Notes: generated by a model not told the origin, from the letters alone. Counted from the stretch's first letter, positions 43,534 through 53,504 are shown. The stretch: DNA of 64,000 nt from Algoriphagus ornithinivorans (GCF_900115305.1 NZ_FOVW01000009.1:98157-162156); one strand, 5' to 3'. A program made the numbers and translations.

Positions 43534-46011
43534 ATGAGTCAATTCGAAAATTCCTTATTTGATAATCTTATGGTAGGTGAATATGCAGGAGAGGGAGATC
43601 TGATCCAATTAATCACCGATGAAGAAGATGATCAAAATGGAAAAGAAATATTAAAGGAAGAAATTCCAATTTTATCTGTTAGAAATACGGTACTTTTTCC
43701 TGGCGTGGTCATTCCAATTACTGTTGGAAGACAGCGATCCATCAAACTGGTAAAAAAAGCCCAAAAGGGTGATAAGATGATTGGGGTCTGTGCTCAGATC
43801 AATCCTAATAATGATGATCCAGCTTGGGAGGATATTTACCAAGTAGGGACATTGGCCAAAATCATCAAGATGATTGTCCTTCCTGATGGAAATACCACGA
43901 TTATAATTCAAGGTAAAAAGCGATTTAAAATCAGAGAGCAGGTTACTGATGATCCTTACTTTATCGCTAAAGTGGATTTCCTTGATGAAAACTTCCCAAA
44001 AAGCTCCAAGAAAATTCAAGCTCTGGAAGAGTCCCTGAAAGACGCAGCTACCAGAATTCTTCATCTGAATCCAGAAATCCCGAGAGAGGCTCAAGTAGCT
44101 TTGGATAATATTGACAATACTCCATTTCTTACTCATTTCCTTTCGTCCAATATCAATGCTCCAGTCGAATCCAAGCAGCGATTATTGGAGATCAATGATG
44201 GGGTAGAAAGAGCTACTTTGCTTTTGGAATTCATGATGAAGGATATCCAAATGTTGGAACTGAAATCAGAAATCCAAAAGAAGGTACATACTGATATCGA
44301 CCAGCAGCAAAGAGACTATTTTTTGCGTCAGCAAATGAAAGTGCTCCAAACTGAACTGGGAGAAGAAGGTCCTGAGAAAGAGGTAGAAGATTTGCGAGCT
44401 AGAGGATCCAAGAAAAACTGGCCTGCGGAAGTTGCTAAGCATTTTGAAAAAGAACTGGATAAGATTCTAAGAATTAATCCTTCTGCTGCAGAATACCCAA
44501 TTGCACTCAACTATGCAGAAACCATGGTGGAATTGCCATGGAATGAGTTTACTCAGGATAATTTTGATTTGAAGCATGCCAAAGAAATTTTGGATGCGGA
44601 TCACTTTGGTCTTGAGAAAGTCAAGGAAAGAATTATCGAATACTTGGCTGTTTTAAAGTTAAAAAATGATCTCAAAGGCCCCATCCTATGTCTTTACGGA
44701 CCTCCTGGGGTAGGGAAAACCTCTTTGGGAAAATCCATTGCCGCAGCCTTGGGAAGAAAGTATATCCGGATGTCATTGGGTGGTTTGCATGATGAGGCTG
44801 AGATCCGAGGCCACAGAAAGACTTATGTAGGCGCAATGCCAGGTAAGATTATCCAAAACATGAAGAAGGTGAAAATTTCCAACCCTGTTTTCGTTTTGGA
44901 TGAGATTGACAAGCTTTCATCTGACTTTAGAGGAGATCCAAGTTCAGCTTTCTTGGAGGTATTGGACCCTGAGCAAAACTTCGCCTTCCTTGACAATTAT
45001 TTGGAAGTGGAATATGACTTGAGCAAGGTTCTGTTTATCGCCACTGCCAACTCATTGGACACCATTCAGCCTGCATTGAGAGATAGAATGGAAATCATTG
45101 AAGTAACTGGATATACTCAGGAAGAGAAAGTAGAAATAGCCAAAAGACACTTGGTTCCAAAGCAAAGAAAAGAGCATGGACTTAAAGCCAATCAAATTCG
45201 TTTTGACAAAAGTGCTTTGGTGAAGATTATCGAGGATTATACCCGGGAATCAGGGGTTCGTAATCTGGAAAGAGCCATAGGTAAGGTTGTTAGAAATATT
45301 GCCAAGTCCATTGCGATGGAAGAGGAGTACGAACCTAAAATCAATGCCGAGGCCGTTCGTAAAATTTTAGGTTCTGAGATGTTTGATAAGGAAACTTATC
45401 AAGATAATTCCGTGGCAGGTGTAGTGACTGGTTTGGCTTGGACCAGTGTAGGTGGTGAAATTCTCTTCATTGAATCCAGCTTGAGTAGAGGAAAAGGGAA
45501 ATTAACCTTATCTGGCCAGTTGGGAGATGTGATGAAGGAATCTGCTATGACTGCTTTATCTTATTTGAAATCTCAGGCAGAGCATTTGGAGATTGATCAC
45601 AGAGTATTTGATCAATATGATTTGCACATACACGTACCAGCGGGAGCCGTTCCAAAAGATGGACCATCTGCAGGTATCACCATGTTGACTGCAATGGCCT
45701 CTGTTTATACCCAAAGAAAAGTGAAGGCGAAAGTAGCCATGACAGGTGAAATCAGTTTGATTGGAAAAGTAATGCCAGTTGGAGGGATCAAAGAGAAAAT
45801 CTTAGCAGCTAAAAGAGCTGGGATTAAAGAGATTATTCTTTGCAAAAAGAACAAGCGAGATATCGAGGAAATCGACGAGCAGTATATCAAAGGAATAGAT
45901 TTTCACTTCGTTGATATAGTAAGTGAGGTATTGGACATTGCTTTGCTAAAGTCTAAAGTGGATAAGCCCTTAAGGTTTTCCTTTCAGTCTGATGCTAAAG
46001 CTGCTGAATAA
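43534..46011 (+). CDS. lon: ATP-dependent protease Lon
   Basis: 825 residues. An N-terminal substrate domain (LSVRNTVLFPGVVIPITV) and coiled coil are followed by an AAA+ domain with Walker A GPPGVGKT (389-396) and Walker B VFVLDEIDKL, and a C-terminal protease with the Ser-Lys dyad Ser712 (KDGPSAG) and Lys755 (GGIKEK). It degrades misfolded and regulatory proteins in the cytoplasm. It has its own promoter region with a palindrome and its own terminator. It starts the block of quality-control genes in this window. Confidence 0.98.
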   Translation: MSQFENSLFDNLMVGEYAGEGDLIQLITDEEDDQNGKEILKEEIPILSVRNTVLFPGVVIPITVGRQRSIKLVKKAQKGDKMIGVCAQINPNNDDPAWEDIYQVGTLAKIIKMIVLPDGNTTIIIQGKKRFKIREQVTDDPYFIAKVDFLDENFPKSSKKIQALEESLKDAATRILHLNPEIPREAQVALDNIDNTPFLTHFLSSNINAPVESKQRLLEINDGVERATLLLEFMMKDIQMLELKSEIQKKVHTDIDQQQRDYFLRQQMKVLQTELGEEGPEKEVEDLRARGSKKNWPAEVAKHFEKELDKILRINPSAAEYPIALNYAETMVELPWNEFTQDNFDLKHAKEILDADHFGLEKVKERIIEYLAVLKLKNDLKGPILCLYGPPGVGKTSLGKSIAAALGRKYIRMSLGGLHDEAEIRGHRKTYVGAMPGKIIQNMKKVKISNPVFVLDEIDKLSSDFRGDPSSAFLEVLDPEQNFAFLDNYLEVEYDLSKVLFIATANSLDTIQPALRDRMEIIEVTGYTQEEKVEIAKRHLVPKQRKEHGLKANQIRFDKSALVKIIEDYTRESGVRNLERAIGKVVRNIAKSIAMEEEYEPKINAEAVRKILGSEMFDKETYQDNSVAGVVTGLAWTSVGGEILFIESSLSRGKGKLTLSGQLGDVMKESAMTALSYLKSQAEHLEIDHRVFDQYDLHIHVPAGAVPKDGPSAGITMLTAMASVYTQRKVKAKVAMTGEISLIGKVMPVGGIKEKILAAKRAGIKEIILCKKNKRDIEEIDEQYIKGIDFHFVDIVSEVLDIALLKSKVDKPLRFSFQSDAKAAE

Positions 46012-46017
46012 TTAAGC

Positions 46018-46040
46018 GGGGAGAAAAAACTCCCCTTTTT
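46018..46040 (+). terminator. terminator after lon
   Basis: GGGGAG (46018-46023), AAAAAA loop, CTCCCC (46030-46035), followed by TTTTT. Confidence 0.92.
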
Positions 46041-46088
46041 AGTTTTCTAAAGAAAACTGATCAAGTTTAAAATTTAAAAAATCACAAG

Positions 46089-47480
46089 ATGGATCAAATT
46101 CTTTCTTTAACTCCGAGACAAATCGTCGCTGAGTTAGATAAATATATTATAGGACAAAAGGATGCAAAACGAAATGTAGCCATTGCGCTTCGAAATAGAA
46201 TTCGAAGAATGATGGTAAAGTCTGACATTCAAAAAGATATTGTTCCAAACAATATTTTGATGATAGGTTCTACTGGTGTAGGTAAGACAGAAATTGCCAG
46301 AAGATTGGCAAAAGTTGCTCAAGCTCCTTTTACTAAAGTGGAAGCTTCCAAGTTTACCGAAGTGGGGTATGTCGGTCGTGATGTAGAAAGCATGGTTAGA
46401 GATCTGGTGGAGCAGGCCGTTCATTTGGTAAGAGAAGTAAAGAATGAGGCAGTAAAGGCTAAGGCTTCCGAATCAGTGGAAGAAATCATTTTGGATATCC
46501 TGATTCCACCCGTTAAAGGTGCAGGTTTTAGAACTGCTCCTGTCATCAATGATCAGGAAGAACCAGGTTCTGATGGAGAGCTCAATGAAAGAACTAGAGA
46601 AAGATTCCGTGAAAAACTCAGAAACGGAGATCTAGACGATAGAAAAATAGAAATTAATGTGAAAGCATCTTCCCCGGTAGGAGTAGGAATGATTGGAAAC
46701 GGAATGATGGATGATGCCAGTATGGCGGGTCTTCAGGACATGATTTCTAACATGATGCCTAAAAAGACCAAAAAGCGAAAGCTTAGCATAGCAGAAGCTA
46801 GAAAGGTTTTATTGGAAGAGGAAGTTTCCAAATTGATTGATTTCGATGAGGTAAAGGAGGAAGCTATCAAATTGGCTGAAAACAACGGAATTATTTTCAT
46901 TGATGAGATCGATAAAATTGCTTCCAAATCAAGCAAGAATGGTGGTGGGCCAGATGTAAGTAGAGAAGGTGTTCAAAGAGACTTATTGCCAATTGTAGAG
47001 GGAAGTTCGGTAAACACAAAATATGGAGTAATCAATACAGACCATATTCTATTCATTGCAGCTGGAGCGTTCCACGTGAGTAAACCTTCAGATTTGATTC
47101 CTGAACTTCAAGGTAGATTCCCGATTAGAGTGGAATTGAACAGCCTAACCCAAGAAGACTTTTCCAGAATTCTGCGTGAACCCAAAAATGCTTTGACCAA
47201 ACAATATCAGGCATTATTTGAGGCAGAGCAGGTTTTCCTTGAATTCAACGATGAAGCCATTGAAGAAATAGCACGATTGGCATTTTTGATCAATCAAGAA
47301 GTGGAAAATATTGGGGCAAGAAGACTTCACACTGTCATGTCCCATTTACTGAATGACTTCTTGTTTGAGGTTCCGGATACCATAGAAGCTAACTCAAAAA
47401 TTATGGTTACCAAGGAAATGGTACAGGAGAGATTAAATACTTTGGTGAAAAACCGAGATCTCTCACAATATATTCTGTGA
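46089..47480 (+). CDS. hslU: ATP-dependent protease ATPase subunit HslU
   Basis: 463 residues of the HslU/ClpY AAA+ unfoldases. The start LTPRQIVAELDKYIIGQKDAKRNVAIALRNR is family-typical, Walker A GSTGVGKT is at about 60-67, and Walker [12 protein letters not shown] follows an I-domain insertion (about 110-230). The C-terminus ends SQYIL, close to the conserved tail that docks into HslV. It unfolds proteins for the HslV peptidase. hslV is not adjacent, so the partner must be encoded elsewhere. It is flanked by terminators. Confidence 0.96.
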   Translation: MDQILSLTPRQIVAELDKYIIGQKDAKRNVAIALRNRIRRMMVKSDIQKDIVPNNILMIGSTGVGKTEIARRLAKVAQAPFTKVEASKFTEVGYVGRDVESMVRDLVEQAVHLVREVKNEAVKAKASESVEEIILDILIPPVKGAGFRTAPVINDQEEPGSDGELNERTRERFREKLRNGDLDDRKIEINVKASSPVGVGMIGNGMMDDASMAGLQDMISNMMPKKTKKRKLSIAEARKVLLEEEVSKLIDFDEVKEEAIKLAENNGIIFIDEIDKIASKSSKNGGGPDVSREGVQRDLLPIVEGSSVNTKYGVINTDHILFIAAGAFHVSKPSDLIPELQGRFPIRVELNSLTQEDFSRILREPKNALTKQYQALFEAEQVFLEFNDEAIEEIARLAFLINQEVENIGARRLHTVMSHLLNDFLFEVPDTIEANSKIMVTKEMVQERLNTLVKNRDLSQYIL

Positions 47481-47505
47481 TATAGGTTTCTTACCGTTAA
47501 TTGTA

Positions 47506-47538
47506 GAAGGGTTTTTATTCAAAACCCTTCTTTTTTTT
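47506..47538 (+). terminator. terminator after hslU
   Basis: GAAGGGTTTT (47506-47515), TATTC loop, AAAACCCTTC (47521-47530), followed by eight T. Confidence 0.92.
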
Positions 47539-47671
47539 GATTTAAGGTAAGTTTTCAAAATATTTTAAGATTATAAGTTATTGATATTTAATTGATTACA
47601 TATTTTTGTTTAAATCATTTTAAAAATTGGGATGATCCTTGTTAGGTAAAAGTGAATCACTTGTTCACCCA

Positions 47672-48397
47672 ATGAGTAAATCACTACTAATTTTAACAGG
47701 CCATAGTAAAGGCCTAGGCAGAGCTATACTAGATCATTTTCTGAATAAGGAGGGATTTGATGTTTTGGCAATTTCGAGGACAAAACTTGAAATCGAGGCC
47801 TCCAATCTAACCCAAATTTCTTTGGATCTTTCCGAGTTGGAAGTTTTGCAGAAAGAGTTAGACTCTGTCTTTCCCATTGATAACTACGAAGAGTTTATTC
47901 TGATCAATAATGCTGGCTGGATAGGCGAAGTCAAGCCTATAGGTAGTTTGCATCCTGCAGAATTACGCACGCAAGTGAATTTGAACCTTTTAGCCCCCAT
48001 GTTCTTGACCAATTCCTTTATCAAGACTTACAAATTCAATGAGGCTAGAAAACAAGTAATCAATATCAGTTCAGGAGCAGCTAAAAGAGCAGTCTCAGGT
48101 TGGGGAGGGTATTGCAGTACCAAAGCTGCTTTGGCTATGTTTACGATGGTCGCAGCCAAAGAGAACAAATCCGATAAATTCCACTTCTACAGTTTAGCTC
48201 CTGGAATTGTAGATACTGAGATGCAGGCAGAGATTAGAAATTCTAATGAATCTGATTTTCCGGATATAGAAAAATTCAAAGGATTTAAAGAAAATGGAGA
48301 TTTAAGCTCTCCTGAAGAAGTAGCAGCAAAAATTGATTTTCTTATTAGCAATCCATCTAAATTTGAGGATGTTATTCAAGATGTGAGAAACTTCTGA
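47672..48397 (+). CDS. short-chain dehydrogenase/reductase
   Basis: 241 residues from ATG 47672 (an in-frame TTG 11 codons earlier gives a tail unlike the family). Rossmann fold with the cofactor motif TGHSKGLG, NNAG in strand 4, and the active-site Ser plus YCSTK motif. The C-terminal PGIVDTEMQAEI is typical of classical SDRs of the sepiapterin-reductase-like branch. It reduces or oxidises an unknown carbonyl or alcohol with NAD(P). It is flanked by the hslU terminator and a convergent phosphatase; no pathway context. Confidence 0.88.
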   Translation: MSKSLLILTGHSKGLGRAILDHFLNKEGFDVLAISRTKLEIEASNLTQISLDLSELEVLQKELDSVFPIDNYEEFILINNAGWIGEVKPIGSLHPAELRTQVNLNLLAPMFLTNSFIKTYKFNEARKQVINISSGAAKRAVSGWGGYCSTKAALAMFTMVAAKENKSDKFHFYSLAPGIVDTEMQAEIRNSNESDFPDIEKFKGFKENGDLSSPEEVAAKIDFLISNPSKFEDVIQDVRNF

Positions 48398-48417
48398 AAT
48401 TTGAGATAAAAAAGGAA

Positions 48418-48915
48418 TTAGGATCTTTTCTTGTTTTTTGGGTAGTCCCAGAAATCTTTTTTTACTGTTTTTGCTTGCATTTCGGCCCAAGAATCTACCA
48501 ATAAGTTAAAACAGAAAACCCCGGCTGTAGGAAGATTATCTATATATTCTCCCAAATAATCTATAAGGTCATTCAACCCGGGGTTATGACCTACCAAGAA
48601 AATGGTTTCTTTTGAATCCTTTTGCATGTGAATATATTTCATCATGACGGAAGGAGAAGCATGATATAGGTTGGGCTCTATTTCAATGATTTCTGGGGAG
48701 GCTTCCATTGCTTCCACAATCAGTTTTGCAGTAGCCACCGCCCTTTCAGCGGAGGAGCTTAGGATTAGATCTGGTTTAATCCCTTTCTTTAAGAGCCTCT
48801 TTCCCATGATAGGAGCAGCTTTAATTCCTCTTTCCGCCAAGGGTCTATCATGATCGTTTAACCAAGGATTATCCCAAGAAGATTTGGCATGTCGGATCAA
48901 AACAATTTTTTTCAT
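48418..48915 (-). CDS. SixA-like phosphohistidine phosphatase
   Basis: 165 residues of the histidine phosphatase (RHG) superfamily. The catalytic motif LIRHAKSSW has the nucleophile His8, with an Arg and a second His in FLVGHNPGLNDL. Size and the DHDRPLAERG segment match SixA-type phosphatases, which act on phosphohistidine proteins such as phosphotransferases or ArcB. The substrate here is unknown. It is a single gene convergent with the SDR gene. Confidence 0.88.
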   Translation of the reverse strand: MKKIVLIRHAKSSWDNPWLNDHDRPLAERGIKAAPIMGKRLLKKGIKPDLILSSSAERAVATAKLIVEAMEASPEIIEIEPNLYHASPSVMMKYIHMQKDSKETIFLVGHNPGLNDLIDYLGEYIDNLPTAGVFCFNLLVDSWAEMQAKTVKKDFWDYPKNKKRS

Positions 48916-49004
48916 ATGCTTAAAATAAAAAACGATTATTTTGTTTTTTTTAGACGAATATTTACTTTTAAAGCACTTTCAATTACAATTTATAACAATT
49001 TATT

Positions 49005-49196
49005 ATGTTTACCGGAACAGTAAAATTTTACAATGAAGCCAAGGGGTTCGGATTTATCGTGGATGATGAGTCCCAAAGCGATGTCTTCGTACACGCAACC
49101 GGATTGGTGGACAAAGTTGCCCAAAATGACAAAGTTACATACGACGTCAAGGATGGCAAAAAAGGACCAAACGCCATCAACGTCAAAAAAGCATAA
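49005..49196 (+). CDS. cold-shock domain protein
   Basis: 63 residues, a single cold-shock OB fold with RNP1 KGFGFI and RNP2 VFVHA, preceded by GTVKFYNEA. It binds single-stranded nucleic acid and acts as an RNA chaperone. The leader upstream is AT-rich, as in many cold-shock mRNAs. It ends at a strong terminator. Confidence 0.96.
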   Translation: MFTGTVKFYNEAKGFGFIVDDESQSDVFVHATGLVDKVAQNDKVTYDVKDGKKGPNAINVKKA

Positions 49197-49224
49197 ATGC
49201 GTTTTTGAATAATGATGTAAAGGA

Positions 49225-49249
49225 GCCTCCGTTTTTCGGAGGCTTTTTT
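49225..49249 (+). terminator. terminator after cold-shock gene
   Basis: GCCTCCG (49225-49231), TTTTT, CGGAGGC (49237-49243), followed by TTTTTT. Confidence 0.94.
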
Positions 49250-49420
49250 GTTTTATCTATTTCGTAAAGCCATTATTATTCTGCTAACATGCTCTTTACC
49301 ATGTCAATACGTCTGGAAAGTTTGCTTTAATATGGGAAAAATCTGTCAAAGAGGCAGAAAAAATCAAGTGGTACAAGTTTTTCTTATTAGTGGGTGAAAA
49401 CAACTTAAACCAACAACATC

Positions 49421-49849
49421 ATGAAACTTACAAAATATAATCCGACCAGTACTGAATTTCCAACCACATTCAGTAGCATGTTAGACAGGTTCTTCAATGA
49501 TAATTTTATCCCAATGAATAAGCAGTTTAATCCCGCTGTGGATATTTCAGAAGATGATAAAAGCTTTGAAATTGAAGTCGCTGTGCCTGGAATGAAAAAA
49601 TCTGATTTCAATATCGATCTTACCGAAGGAAGATTGACTATTTCAGGAGAGCGAAAAATTGAGGAGAAAAAAGAAGGGAAAAATTATCATAGCATTGAGA
49701 CTCATTTTGGATCATTTAGCAGATCCTTTTATTTGCCTGAAAATGTATTAAGCGAAAAAATCGAAGCAACATATGTGGATGGAGTCTTAAAGATTTCAAT
49801 TCCAAAAACAGAAAAAAAGAATTTGAAGTCTGTCATAGAAGTCAAATAA
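49421..49849 (+). CDS. Hsp20/alpha-crystallin small heat-shock protein
   Basis: 142 residues. The alpha-crystallin domain covers about 40-140, with the AVPGMKKSDFNIDLTEGRLTISGE block and DGVLKISIPK near the end, and ends in a short tail with a VIEVK stretch. Small Hsps form oligomers that hold unfolding proteins for later refolding or degradation. It lies among protease and chaperone genes, between its own terminators. No clear CIRCE or sigma-32 site was seen. Confidence 0.95.
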   Translation: MKLTKYNPTSTEFPTTFSSMLDRFFNDNFIPMNKQFNPAVDISEDDKSFEIEVAVPGMKKSDFNIDLTEGRLTISGERKIEEKKEGKNYHSIETHFGSFSRSFYLPENVLSEKIEATYVDGVLKISIPKTEKKNLKSVIEVK

Positions 49850-49853
49850 TTTG

Positions 49854-49876
49854 AAGAGCGGGAAAACCCCGCTCTT
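49854..49876 (+). terminator. terminator after hsp20
   Basis: AAGAGCGGG (49854-49862), AAAAC loop, CCCGCTCTT (49868-49876), followed by TATTTTT. Confidence 0.88.
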
Positions 49877-49947
49877 TATTTTTGAGTTTATTTAAAAGGA
49901 TGTGAAATGCGGTTAATTCTTGTTAATTTGAGGTTTTAGCCACATCA

Positions 49948-49986
49948 AAAGGCTTTATTATTGAGCCTTTCATCTTTATAAATTTG
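49948..49986 (+). promoter_or_regulatory. htrA promoter with overlapping inverted repeat
   Basis: TAAATTTG (49979-49986) is an exact TAnnTTTG match, 23 nt before the ATG. Just upstream, AAAGGCT (49948-49954) and AGCCTTT (49964-49970) form an inverted repeat covering the TTG at the -33 position (49961-49963), a plausible operator. Confidence 0.5.
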
Positions 49987-50009
49987 TAACAGATATAACA
50001 CGATAAACT

Positions 50010-51512
50010 ATGAGCAAAAAACAATTCTTTCTTGGGATGCTTTTGGCCTCTTTGATCGGGGGTATTGTAGCATTGGCTGGGGTGAGTTTTTTGATTCAAC
50101 CTCAAGAAGCTACAAGCTTTGATGAAAAGCAGCAGACCAGTTTTGTTAATTTATTAAACGGTGAAAATTTCACCATTCCCGATGGGATCAATTTTGTGGC
50201 ATCAGCTGGAATTGTGACCCCGGCTGTGGTCCACGTAAAAAGTACAATTTCTTACGGAGGTACAAGGTCCCAAAGAGATCCAATTCAAGAATTCTTTGGC
50301 ATTCCTCCAAGGGGTAGACAGGGTGGCCCCGGAATGCAAGCTCCAGTGAGCTCAGGCTCTGGAGTGATTATTTCTGAAGACGGATACATTGTCACTAACA
50401 ACCATGTGGTCGATGGAGCGAGTCAAATTGATATTTCTTTGGAAAATAATAAGCGTTATGTAGCCAAAGTGATTGGTACAGATCCCACTACGGATTTGGC
50501 CCTATTGAAAATTGAGGCTAAGGGACTTCCCTTTGTGAAGTTTGGAGATTCTGATCAAACCAAAATCGGAGAATGGGTACTTGCGGTAGGGAATCCTTTT
50601 GACTTGAACTCTACAGTCACAGCGGGAATTATTTCCGCCAAAGCTAGAAATATTGGCATCTTGAGAGATGTGGAAAACAACCTGCAGATTGAATCCTTTA
50701 TCCAGACAGATGCCGTAGTTAATCCAGGGAACTCAGGAGGGGCTTTGGTAAATTTAGCAGGAGAGCTAATTGGTATTAATACTGCCATTGCATCCAATAC
50801 AGGAACTTTTGCAGGGTATTCATTTGCCGTTCCAAGTTCTTTGGTGAAAAAGGTTATGGATGACTTGATGCGATACGGGACAGTTCAAAGAGGTCTTTTA
50901 GGAGTTAGTATTCAAGATGTTAGCCCTGAATTATCCGACCGATTGAATATAAAATTCCCTGTAGAGCAAGGAGTATATATTGGTGGTGTGAATGAGGGTA
51001 GTGGAGGAAAAGAGGCCGGTTTGAAGGCTGGAGATATCATCATTTCAATTGATGGAAGATCGGTGACAAATGTGGCTATGCTTCAGGAAATGGTTGCTAG
51101 AAAGCGTCCAGGAGACAAAGTGGAGGTGGAATATATCCGCGATGGCAAGACTTTTAAGACCAATGCGACTTTGAAAAACTTCGAAGGAGATACAAATATT
51201 GTCAAAAAGGTAATTCCTAAAACTTATGAGTTTGAAGGCTTGATCTTTGAAAACCTTTCCACTGAACAAAAGGAAAGATTAGGAATATCCGGTGGAGCTT
51301 TGATTAATACTGTGGGGGCTCCTAAATGGAGAAGCGCAGGGGCAAGACCTGGATTTATCGTAACATCAATTATTGCCGAAAATGGCCGATATAAAGTAAC
51401 CGATGCCGAGTCTATTATTTCTACACTCTCCAAATTATCAGGAGAGGAAATTGTTGTCCTCGGTATGTTTAATGACGGTACTGAATACTACTTTGAGGTT
51501 GAACTCGAATAG
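50010..51512 (+). CDS. HtrA/Do-type periplasmic serine protease (second copy)
   Basis: 500 residues. A hydrophobic anchor or signal (about 5-30), then a trypsin-like domain with His in NNHVVDGA, Asp in TTDLALLKIEA and Ser in NPGNSGGALVN. A Gly/Arg-rich loop (PPRGRQGGPGMQ) precedes the catalytic core. Two PDZ domains follow (GGKEAGLKAGDIIISIDG, and a second in the C-terminal third). It handles damaged envelope proteins. It is a paralogue of the 33788 protein and has its own promoter with an inverted repeat, so the two copies are probably regulated differently. Confidence 0.94.
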   Translation: MSKKQFFLGMLLASLIGGIVALAGVSFLIQPQEATSFDEKQQTSFVNLLNGENFTIPDGINFVASAGIVTPAVVHVKSTISYGGTRSQRDPIQEFFGIPPRGRQGGPGMQAPVSSGSGVIISEDGYIVTNNHVVDGASQIDISLENNKRYVAKVIGTDPTTDLALLKIEAKGLPFVKFGDSDQTKIGEWVLAVGNPFDLNSTVTAGIISAKARNIGILRDVENNLQIESFIQTDAVVNPGNSGGALVNLAGELIGINTAIASNTGTFAGYSFAVPSSLVKKVMDDLMRYGTVQRGLLGVSIQDVSPELSDRLNIKFPVEQGVYIGGVNEGSGGKEAGLKAGDIIISIDGRSVTNVAMLQEMVARKRPGDKVEVEYIRDGKTFKTNATLKNFEGDTNIVKKVIPKTYEFEGLIFENLSTEQKERLGISGGALINTVGAPKWRSAGARPGFIVTSIIAENGRYKVTDAESIISTLSKLSGEEIVVLGMFNDGTEYYFEVELE

Positions 51513-51538
51513 GAATAAAGAAACCTAATCACAAAAAA

Positions 51539-51564
51539 AGCTCGCTGGATAATTACAGCGAGCT
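51539..51564. terminator. bidirectional terminator between htrA and clpX
   Basis: AGCTCGCTG (51539-51547) pairs with CAGCGAGCT (51556-51564), with T-runs beyond the stem on both strands. It serves htrA (plus) and the clpP-clpX unit (minus). Confidence 0.92.
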
Positions 51565-51583
51565 TTTTTAATTTACAAAATGC

Positions 51584-52810
51584 TTATGCAACTTGAAGTC
51601 TCTTGAACTTTGATTTGTCAAATTGAGATTTGGCATATTCTTCATCAATGACCAATTCTTTGATGTCTTCATTAGAAGGAAGTTCATACATAGCATCGGT
51701 GATGATTGCTTCACAAATAGAACGAAGTCCTCTTGCACCTAGATTATACTCCACAGCTTTGTCTACAATAAAGTCAAGACCACTTTCTTCAAATACTAGA
51801 TTTACCCCTTCCATTTCCAAAAGCTTGTGATATTGTTTCACCAATGCATTTTTTGGTTCTGTAAGGATTCTCTTCAGAGCTTCTTTGTGAAGTGGATCTA
51901 AATGGGTTAGTACAGGAAGTCTTCCTATCAATTCTGGGATTAAGCCAAAGGCTTTGAGGTCTTGTGCCGTCACATATTGCAAAAGATTTTCTCTGTCCGC
52001 CAAGGATACTTCGGAAGCCTTGCTAAAGCCCAATGGCTGAGTGTTGAGACGCTTGGCAATATGTCTGGCAATTCCATCAAACGCACCACCGCAAATGAAG
52101 AGAATGTTCTCTGTATTCACGGCGATCATTTTTTGATCTGGATGCTTTCTTCCCCCTTGAGGTGGTACATTGACCACCGTACCTTCCAAAAGCTTGAGCA
52201 TTGCCTGCTGCACTCCCTCTCCACTGACATCTCTAGTAATAGATGGATTGTCTGATTTTCTGGCGATTTTATCAATCTCATCGATGTAGACAATTCCTCT
52301 TTCTGCAGCTTCCACATTATAATCTGCTGCTTGGAGCAGTCGAGTCAGGATGCTTTCTACATCCTCACCTACATATCCAGCTTCAGTCAATACAGTAGCA
52401 TCAGCAATACAAAAAGGTACCTCTAGAATTCGAGCTAGGGTTTTAGCCAGATAGGTTTTTCCTGTTCCTGTATCTCCAACCATGATGATATTGGATTTTT
52501 CAATCTTGATATCATCCTTTTCTACTTTTTGCTGAAGGCGTTTATAGTGATTGTAAACAGCTACAGTTAAAACTTTTTTAGCATCCTCTTGACCAATTAC
52601 GTATTGATCCAGATAGGAGGTAAGCTCCTTCGGCTTTTTAAGATTAAACTTTGGTTTGGAAGCAGAACTTTTCTTGGTTTTTTCTTCCTCACCAAGAATC
52701 ATATGTGCTTGCTCGATGCAGAAATTACAGATATGGGCAGAAATACCCGATACCATCAAGTCTACATCTTTTTTGTTTCTACCGCAAAAGGAGCAGGTTA
52801 CCTGAGCCAT
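51584..52810 (-). CDS. clpX: ATP-dependent Clp protease ATP-binding subunit ClpX
   Basis: 408 residues. The N-terminal zinc-binding domain has Cys6, Cys9, Cys28 and Cys31; the AAA+ domain has Walker A GDTGTGKT, Walker [12 protein letters not shown] and the sensor regions. It unfolds tagged substrates and feeds them to ClpP; the ClpP-contact loop IGF-type lies in the middle of the protein. It starts 4 bp after clpP on the same strand, the common clpP-clpX order. A bidirectional terminator closes the transcript. Confidence 0.98.
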   Translation of the reverse strand: MAQVTCSFCGRNKKDVDLMVSGISAHICNFCIEQAHMILGEEEKTKKSSASKPKFNLKKPKELTSYLDQYVIGQEDAKKVLTVAVYNHYKRLQQKVEKDDIKIEKSNIIMVGDTGTGKTYLAKTLARILEVPFCIADATVLTEAGYVGEDVESILTRLLQAADYNVEAAERGIVYIDEIDKIARKSDNPSITRDVSGEGVQQAMLKLLEGTVVNVPPQGGRKHPDQKMIAVNTENILFICGGAFDGIARHIAKRLNTQPLGFSKASEVSLADRENLLQYVTAQDLKAFGLIPELIGRLPVLTHLDPLHKEALKRILTEPKNALVKQYHKLLEMEGVNLVFEESGLDFIVDKAVEYNLGARGLRSICEAIITDAMYELPSNEDIKELVIDEEYAKSQFDKSKFKRLQVA

Positions 52811-52814
52811 TTAA

Positions 52815-53483
52815 TTATTTTTTTACAAGTACTTCATCGATCAAACCGTAGGCTTTAGCTTCAGGAGCTTTCAACCAATAGTCACGATCTGAATCTCTTT
52901 CAATTTCTTCGTAGGTTTTTCCTGTATGATTTGCCAGAATTTGGTACAGCTCCTGTCTCATGGAAAGAATTAATTTAAGAGATATTTCCATGTCTTTAGA
53001 CTGTCCCTGCATTCCTCCAGAAGGCTGGTGAATCATCACTCGGGAATGCTTTAGTGCAGATCTTTTATCCTTCGCACCACCGGCCAGCAAAACTGCACCC
53101 ATGGAAGCTGCGATTCCGGTACAGATAGTAGCTACATCTGGACCAATGTACTGCATCGTGTCGTAAATGCCTAATCCTGCTGTAACTGAGCCTCCTGGGC
53201 TATTGATGTAAAGGAGTACATCTTTTTTGGAATCCACTGATTCCAAAAACAGCAACTGCGCAACAATAATATTGGCAATGTGATCATCTACTCCTGTTCC
53301 CAAGAAAATGATTCTGTCCATAATCAATCTTGAAAAGACGTCAATTTCTCTGAAGTTTTGAGGTCTCTCTTCGATCACAGAGCGAGTCATATTCTCGATG
53401 TGTTGTGTATACTGGTCAAATGCGGTGCCGCTTACACCTTGATTGTGAATCGCATACTTTCTGAATTCTTCTTTATTGATCAT
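52815..53483 (-). CDS. clpP: ATP-dependent Clp protease proteolytic subunit ClpP
   Basis: 222 residues from ATG 53483 (the frame is open 8 more codons, over the promoter). The catalytic Ser127 lies in [11 protein letters not shown] and His152 in VMIHQPSGG; the Asp of the triad is in the C-terminal third. [17 protein letters not shown] is the family-typical block. It forms the double-ring peptidase for ClpX and similar unfoldases. clpX follows by 4 bp, and trigger factor precedes it on the same strand, the tig-clpP-clpX order conserved in many bacteria. Confidence 0.97.
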   Translation of the reverse strand: MINKEEFRKYAIHNQGVSGTAFDQYTQHIENMTRSVIEERPQNFREIDVFSRLIMDRIIFLGTGVDDHIANIIVAQLLFLESVDSKKDVLLYINSPGGSVTAGLGIYDTMQYIGPDVATICTGIAASMGAVLLAGGAKDKRSALKHSRVMIHQPSGGMQGQSKDMEISLKLILSMRQELYQILANHTGKTYEEIERDSDRDYWLKAPEAKAYGLIDEVLVKK

Positions 53484-53504
53484 ATCTATGTATGTTGTGG
53501 TAAA

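Noticed and set aside
47639..47671. TTG start giving an 11-residue extension of the SDR protein
   Set aside because: The extension is not SDR-like, and ATG 47672 begins right before the Rossmann strand.
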